Shown: positions 14,601 to 17,693 of the stretch, in pieces
Layout of the letters: every line of letters starts with the position of its first letter
Position numbering within the stretch: position 1 is the stretch's first letter
Origin: JABDBK01 sp964453575
GTDB lineage: Bacteria; Pseudomonadota; Gammaproteobacteria; DSM-16500
NCBI GenBank assembly: GCA_964453575.1
Contig: CAYVRW010000048.1
Coordinates: forward strand, 1 to 17,693
Reading direction: 5' to 3'
DNA length: 17,693 nt
Program-made: the position numbers and the translations under genes
The notes under the pieces: generated by a model
What the model was told of the DNA's origin: nothing
What the model saw: the letters and a program-made list of their open reading frames with translations, nothing else
The model's database searches: none

Positions 14601-15497
14601 ATACAACAGTTCAATAACAACATTTTCTTCATGATCCATAGCATACATCAACATATCAGCATACCAAGGACGTGCTGTCGTTCCTATCACCCATGTTTTA
14701 GATTCTTCGTTAAAGTCTCGTGTTTCCGAAATGAGATCTTTTTTTCTTGTTATGGGCAGAAGCATGGATACCAATTTAGTGTTACCTGCTCTAACACATA
14801 ATGCCAAGGGAGATAAATCTTTGTAGTACTTATTGGTATACAAATTGGGATCAGCATTATTTTTTAGCAGAATTTCAACGATAGCAGGATACTTCTCTGA
14901 AAAGCTACACTTATACGCAGCCGCCCCTAAAGGAGTCTCGCCCTTGTTATTTGTTGAATTAAGATTAGCACCTTCTTTAATAAGCCAGTTTACACAAGAA
15001 ATATCGCCTTCTGATGCAGCAGCATGTAAGAATGTGTCGCCTGTCTTCGGCAAACGGACATCCAAAAGACCATTTACTATATCTTTATGCCCGGTCAAAA
15101 TAGCAACACGCATAGCAAATTTTATAAGGGTTGTATCTGTAGAATCCCAATCTCCCAAAGGATAGGTGGTTTCAAGCAATGTTTTAAGTTCTGTGAAGTT
15201 ATTACTTTTTACTAAATTTTCAATATTTTTATAATGTTTTCGATAGCATTCCCATTGCCCTGAATCCAAGAGAGATAAGTCTTCATATTTATTGAGCTTA
15301 GCACCTTTATCTAGCAATGATTGCACGATATCGATTTTTTCTATGGAAAACTCAAAATTTTCTGCGGCCATGTCTAAAGCATTGTCTAAAACACTGACTC
15401 CAGAGTCATCTTTAACATTAAGTGCTTCTATTTGATTATTTCTTGCTAAATCGGCAATACTTTTTAATTTTAAATATCTTTCTTCTCGTGTTTGCAT
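11697..15497 (-). CDS. Large ankyrin-repeat protein, candidate type IV secreted effector
   Basis: A 1266-residue soluble protein without signal peptide or membrane helices. Ankyrin repeats of the G.TPLH.AA..G...v..Ll..GA form occur in three blocks: about 150-465, 725-890 and 1069-1185. Between them are four related non-canonical modules (about 89-150, 489-566, 567-643, 644-712) and an unrecognised domain (about 905-1045). The C-terminal tail (1200-1266) is hydrophilic, with a basic KKRK (1207-1210) followed by a Glu-rich stretch, resembling both a nuclear localisation signal and the E-block of Dot/Icm substrates. Ankyrin arrays bind proteins, and large bacterial ones in intracellular species often act in the host. 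AAAGGT precedes the ATG, and a good promoter lies upstream. Secretion is inference; a bacterial cytoplasmic scaffold is the alternative. Confidence 0.85.
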   Translation of the reverse strand: MQTREERYLKLKSIADLARNNQIEALNVKDDSGVSVLDNALDMAAENFEFSIEKIDIVQSLLDKGAKLNKYEDLSLLDSGQWECYRKHYKNIENLVKSNNFTELKTLLETTYPLGDWDSTDTTLIKFAMRVAILTGHKDIVNGLLDVRLPKTGDTFLHAAASEGDISCVNWLIKEGANLNSTNNKGETPLGAAAYKCSFSEKYPAIVEILLKNNADPNLYTNKYYKDLSPLALCVRAGNTKLVSMLLPITRKKDLISETRDFNEESKTWVIGTTARPWYADMLMYAMDHEENVVIELLYLLKGYNVDFNKSSGALDTLLTRAVSTGSKKVAYHLLNHGADPRDEDYLGRTALSLFIRNMKKYKFNCVEPKEILDLFIKCQADVNAADKEGLTPLHEAVIQGNLEMMDYLIEHGANVNCQDKQKRTPLHYAVKLPIGITSRLLARGADFTLTDKDGLTPLQLAEKFQLPDNVTAIQTVIEDANREKQAKIYFENIVRLMEANDITTLKTLMEQQAELKEYRSYCTNNPIYSATRNAILAGHEEVAQVVLDAGLLREYNVESARKEREKVYFETMANLMRGNKVEELTALLKQHPKINYYSYEYIEKKHVLSVLADAISKGYEEVVKLVVDAKYLNESDVDDVRATFYFAKMAELVKAGKVEELQALVVPKARFKELWYNHDTAEVRDAARVAILEGREDILKILLDAGLSPDSCAHKEVDFFVPFGVNPKPLIHFAAQFGSLSMVKLLVEHGAKIYLPNGPRDSYVYDHESRYNCHMHDSAMDAAVQYGRADIVEYLLQCGANANGYCHQGIKHDGLYQERATTFIDKATDLYFDKFDKPAERECYHDIMRSLIKHGARIGTVKEVESIVASELALAATEGNEEAVKNILKLYKVKSQNMLDELPQQAKMLLSSPGSNVLSFVDGKIKSLPISLGPNTCQVILPHDKLLTESLWVKKESDEIANIVSEAEAKHQKFIIIFDSFYQGSIQYLLYDKLDNETDKKMSQLIQSSCDNRMNYAPVIITNRDNIHIIRKLVIKQYEDILNHAMDAAKEHNHPAIAAYLQNRLNEQNINYQDENGDTLLHKAIKNGDGIRRVRDLIQKGANIHLTNNQGMTALHEAARKGNVRVMYELIKHGADIDCQDNSKRTPLHYAAYHDHKYAIKFLLRKGADFTLTEEHRETPLQFGQGDAHHIIREFVTKHTEEVSSKKRKIEQEPSVEEPKHKEQKTGWVHSLKRGLADFGLFTNTKASKTMPDDHPVIRVMKKHS
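11943..12182 (-). repeat. C-terminal copy of a duplicated ankyrin block
   Basis: Residues about 1106-1185 repeat residues about 384-460 (encoded at 14118-14348). Both share the order ALHEA/PLHEA, HGA..CQD, KRTPLHYA, GADFTLT and TPLQ. A 20-base stretch is identical at 11974-11993 and 14143-14162, so the resemblance extends to DNA. Confidence 0.7.
14118..14348 (-). repeat. N-terminal copy of the duplicated ankyrin block
   Basis: Encodes residues about 384-460 of the ankyrin protein. It is the partner of the block at 11943-12182, with the same motif order and local DNA identity, which points to segmental duplication within the gene. Confidence 0.7.
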
Positions 15498-15542
15498 AAT
15501 TTTTTACCTTTGAGGTGAATATGTATAATTATTAAGAAGGAG

Positions 15543-15570
15543 AGTATAAATACATTTGCGCCATTATCAA
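15543..15570 (-). promoter_or_regulatory. Sigma-70-type promoter of the ankyrin gene
   Basis: Read leftward, a -35 box TTGATA (15570-15565), a 16-base spacer and a -10 box TATACT (15548-15543) give a predicted leader of about 35-40 bases before the ATG at 15497. Each box differs from consensus at one position. Confidence 0.55.
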
Positions 15571-15654
15571 CTTTTATTTATACAATTTCGGGTGTTGTGT
15601 TTTATTAAATTTCTTTATAAGCTACCCCGCATATAAAACATACCGGAATAGCTC

Positions 15655-16668
15655 ATGTTTTTTTCAAGAAATAACAAAATACAAACCAAAATTGATTCTC
15701 CAAGGCCGCCTGTGCCTCGATTGGCCCAATCTGGCATAAAAGAAAACCCACTTAGCAAACATTTAAGACAGTTAGATAACCTTGCTATTAAACAACCTCC
15801 TGCTCAAAACGTAGGCATATATATCACCACTAATGAAAGCGGCACGTCCGACATTGCTGAGCAATTGACAAAAACTCCTCCTGTCGCCCAGAGTTGCCAT
15901 ATTGGTTTTTCTGGATGGCATAACCTGGATATTATGGCATTGAGACGTTCTAGCAGAGGAATCATTTGTGATATTAATCCAGAAAATGCTCTTTTTTTAC
16001 ATAATACGCTAGAGATACTCAGAAAAAGCAATAATCGAAAAGAATTCATTCAAAAGATGGTTAATTATGCGACAACTTGTGACGGTGATACCATAAGAAG
16101 CATGAATCGCCAAGCAGGATATCCTCAGCTTGGTTTAACCTTTTCAGTAACATTTAGTCCTAATGTTAACTCTTCATTAGTAAATGTTTTTACACCTGTT
16201 GAAGAAATAAAAAACCACCTTAACATCAGCACAGGCTGGCTTGCAAATGAAGATAGATTTCAATATATCAAATATCTTGCAATGACCGACAACATTGCGC
16301 TTATTACAGAGAATATTACAGAAACAAAAACTTTTATTAAAATGCGTCAACTACTGCAAGATAATGGTGTGCAAATAGACTCTTTATATACTAGTAACAT
16401 TGGTGAATATATGAATACCGATGAAAACAAAAGAGCTTTTGAAAAAACGGTTGAGGCACTCTCAGAATCAGATACTTTTATTATTGATGCTCGTAAAGGC
16501 TATTATCGTAATACATCTGATGAATTGATTCAGAAAGTTATTTCACCCAAATCATTAAAAGCTGCTGACCATGCAAAACGATGGTGGTGGGGCCAGGAAA
16601 CCATGGCGGAATATATGTTACGGAATATATCAGAAGATTTAACGGCAGCTCGCTCGCCAAAACCGTAA
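15655..16668 (+). CDS. Unassigned protein with class I methyltransferase-like fold features
   Basis: A 337-residue soluble protein of no firm family. Residues 1-50 are proline- and basic-rich and likely disordered. From about 80 the pattern suggests a Rossmann-like methyltransferase: a first strand and turn (HIGFSGWHNLD, 82-92), then a second strand ending in an acidic residue (GIICDINPEN, 102-111) followed by a helix. Later come a buried strand (IALITENITE, 214-223), a helix, IDSLYTSNIGEYM (241-253) and a FIIDAR strand (275-280), in the order expected of strands 4 and 5. The glycine-rich S-adenosylmethionine motif is poorly matched, so binding is uncertain. No signal peptide is present. Only a weak GGAA lies before the ATG. 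It diverges from the ankyrin gene, and effector-like context is the main clue to its role. Confidence 0.7.
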   Translation: MFFSRNNKIQTKIDSPRPPVPRLAQSGIKENPLSKHLRQLDNLAIKQPPAQNVGIYITTNESGTSDIAEQLTKTPPVAQSCHIGFSGWHNLDIMALRRSSRGIICDINPENALFLHNTLEILRKSNNRKEFIQKMVNYATTCDGDTIRSMNRQAGYPQLGLTFSVTFSPNVNSSLVNVFTPVEEIKNHLNISTGWLANEDRFQYIKYLAMTDNIALITENITETKTFIKMRQLLQDNGVQIDSLYTSNIGEYMNTDENKRAFEKTVEALSESDTFIIDARKGYYRNTSDELIQKVISPKSLKAADHAKRWWWGQETMAEYMLRNISEDLTAARSPKP

Positions 16669-16750
16669 GATCCATAGACGTCATATTCGTTATTGTTATT
16701 TTTATTAATACATGCATAATGTAATAACTAAAATAATACATGGAAATAGT

Positions 16751-17602
16751 ATGAATAACATTAGCTACTCGGAAGATGAATTATTAGATTATATTTTTAG
16801 AAACATCATTTTTGTTCGAAATGGTTACAGTGCTTGGGAATACAATATAAATATAAAAGCCCTTAAGTTTATAGAACAGCAAGGACGCATGACTCCTGCT
16901 TTTTTAACTGAATTTTTAGATAGCACCTATTCAGATATTCAAGAGGGTCGATATATTGGAAGTGCACATGGATTTAATCATTTTTATACGCAAAGAGATG
17001 TTATCTCAACCAACCCGGAAACGTTATGCGCTTATTTAACTTTTCTATGCAAAAAAGATATCTCTTTATTCAATAAGATTTTTCCTATTGAAGCTTGGGC
17101 AATTCGACCTATCCCTGACGCTATCGTTAATGCAATGACAGATGAAGGTCTGATATTAATAGGCTGTAAAAATCATAAACCTGTTATTTTTGATATTATG
17201 CATGATAACGAAAAAATGCATACTATCATTAATGCTATATTTAACGCGCAACTTGATAATGCGGCATCGAAGTACAATAAAAAATGGTTTACCTCAGCAC
17301 AACATTCATTAGAACAATTATTTTATTTTGTTAAAACTCACTCATCCGATCCTGCGGTTGATTCGTTTGTTGATCAGATTCGAAAAATAATTATGGATGC
17401 AAAATGTAAGGTCGCAAAGTCTATTTTAAAAGAAACTTTATATAAATCTTTTCCTGAAAAGACAGAATTAGACAGGCTTCATGAACAAAATAATACTTTT
17501 TTACATCGATGGGGAGCATTTTTTAAGCCGATTTTTCATCCTGCGGAAAAAAAACTCGAGCAGGTGAAGACGAAAGAAGCGGCTGTTTCGTTGATAAAAT
17601 AA
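16751..17602 (+). CDS. Hypothetical protein, no recognised family
   Basis: I do not recognise this 283-residue protein. It is soluble, without signal peptide, membrane helix or obvious catalytic motif. It begins with an acidic helix (SYSEDELLDYIF), has a mixed central part rich in aromatic residues (YSAWEYNINIKALKFIEQQG; HGFNHFYTQRD) and ends in a largely helical, lysine- and glutamate-rich third (from about 185). The final 25 residues are highly charged. The frame also opens at an ATG at 16712, but nothing resembling a ribosome-binding site precedes it, while GGAAA lies before the ATG at 16751. The gene follows the methyltransferase-like gene by 82 bases and may be co-transcribed with it. 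Base composition is as AT-rich as its neighbours. Confidence 0.65.
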   Translation: MNNISYSEDELLDYIFRNIIFVRNGYSAWEYNINIKALKFIEQQGRMTPAFLTEFLDSTYSDIQEGRYIGSAHGFNHFYTQRDVISTNPETLCAYLTFLCKKDISLFNKIFPIEAWAIRPIPDAIVNAMTDEGLILIGCKNHKPVIFDIMHDNEKMHTIINAIFNAQLDNAASKYNKKWFTSAQHSLEQLFYFVKTHSSDPAVDSFVDQIRKIIMDAKCKVAKSILKETLYKSFPEKTELDRLHEQNNTFLHRWGAFFKPIFHPAEKKLEQVKTKEAAVSLIK

Positions 17603-17623
17603 ATTGGTGGATATAAATATAAT

Positions 17624-17693
17624 TGTAGGGTGGGCAAAGGAGTGCAGCGACATGCCCACCATCCGATGCTATGCAATGGTGGGCACGTCGCTG
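17624..17693. repeat. Palindromic intergenic repeat, cut by the window end
   Basis: An 18-base inverted repeat (17645-17662 with 17676-17693, one mismatch) forms a hairpin with a 13-base loop. The left flank GGTGGGCA (17629-17636) can pair instead with TGCCCACC (17653-17660), giving a competing hairpin. The GTAGGGTGGGCA opening resembles a dispersed palindromic element I associate with many gammaproteobacterial genomes. No transposase is present. The element may continue to the right. Confidence 0.6.

Noticed and set aside
12960..15165. Several rightward open frames (12960, 13493, 14833) opposite the ankyrin gene
   Set aside because: All are embedded in the long ankyrin frame, with Leu/Ser/His-rich composition typical of antisense repeats and no ribosome-binding sites.

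Overview
The window looks like chromosomal DNA of an AT-rich gammaproteobacterium, most likely a host-associated member of the Legionellales. This is inferred from gene content and protein resemblance: Hsp33, YciB, BolA, uridine kinase and a FadL-type porin of gammaproteobacterial type, next to a 1266-residue ankyrin protein with a charged C-terminal tail of the kind seen on Dot/Icm type IV effectors. No rRNA, tRNA, transposase, phage gene or CRISPR array is visible.

Left part (1-3700), housekeeping. A leftward cluster hslO-yciB-bolA (bolA runs off the left edge) encodes a redox chaperone, a membrane septation/envelope protein and a BolA-family protein; yciB and bolA overlap by four bases. 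Diverging rightward is a tight run of three genes: an Smr-domain protein, uridine kinase (udk) and a TorF-like putative porin. It ends at a hairpin shared with the convergent DUF4156 lipoprotein gene (3701-4114), which has a good sigma-70-type promoter.

Middle part (4258-11598), signalling and metabolism. A leftward membrane GGDEF-EAL protein faces a rightward three-gene run: a two-domain enzyme (PLP group II decarboxylase joined to a GNAT acyltransferase-like domain), a second membrane GGDEF-EAL protein, and a FadL-type outer membrane channel. Both GGDEF domains have lost the active-site signature; the second EAL domain looks fully catalytic, and the first has one substitution in its metal loop. 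The decarboxylase-GNAT gene has a ribosome-binding site and in-frame ATG at the domain junction, so a free GNAT protein may also be made.

Right part (11697-17602), accessory and effector-like. After a GC-rich multi-hairpin element (11597-11671) comes the leftward ankyrin gene. Diverging from it are two rightward genes without firm assignment: one has features of a class I methyltransferase fold, the other is unrecognised. The window ends inside a palindromic intergenic repeat (17624-17693). The three accessory genes are therefore bracketed by two palindromic elements.
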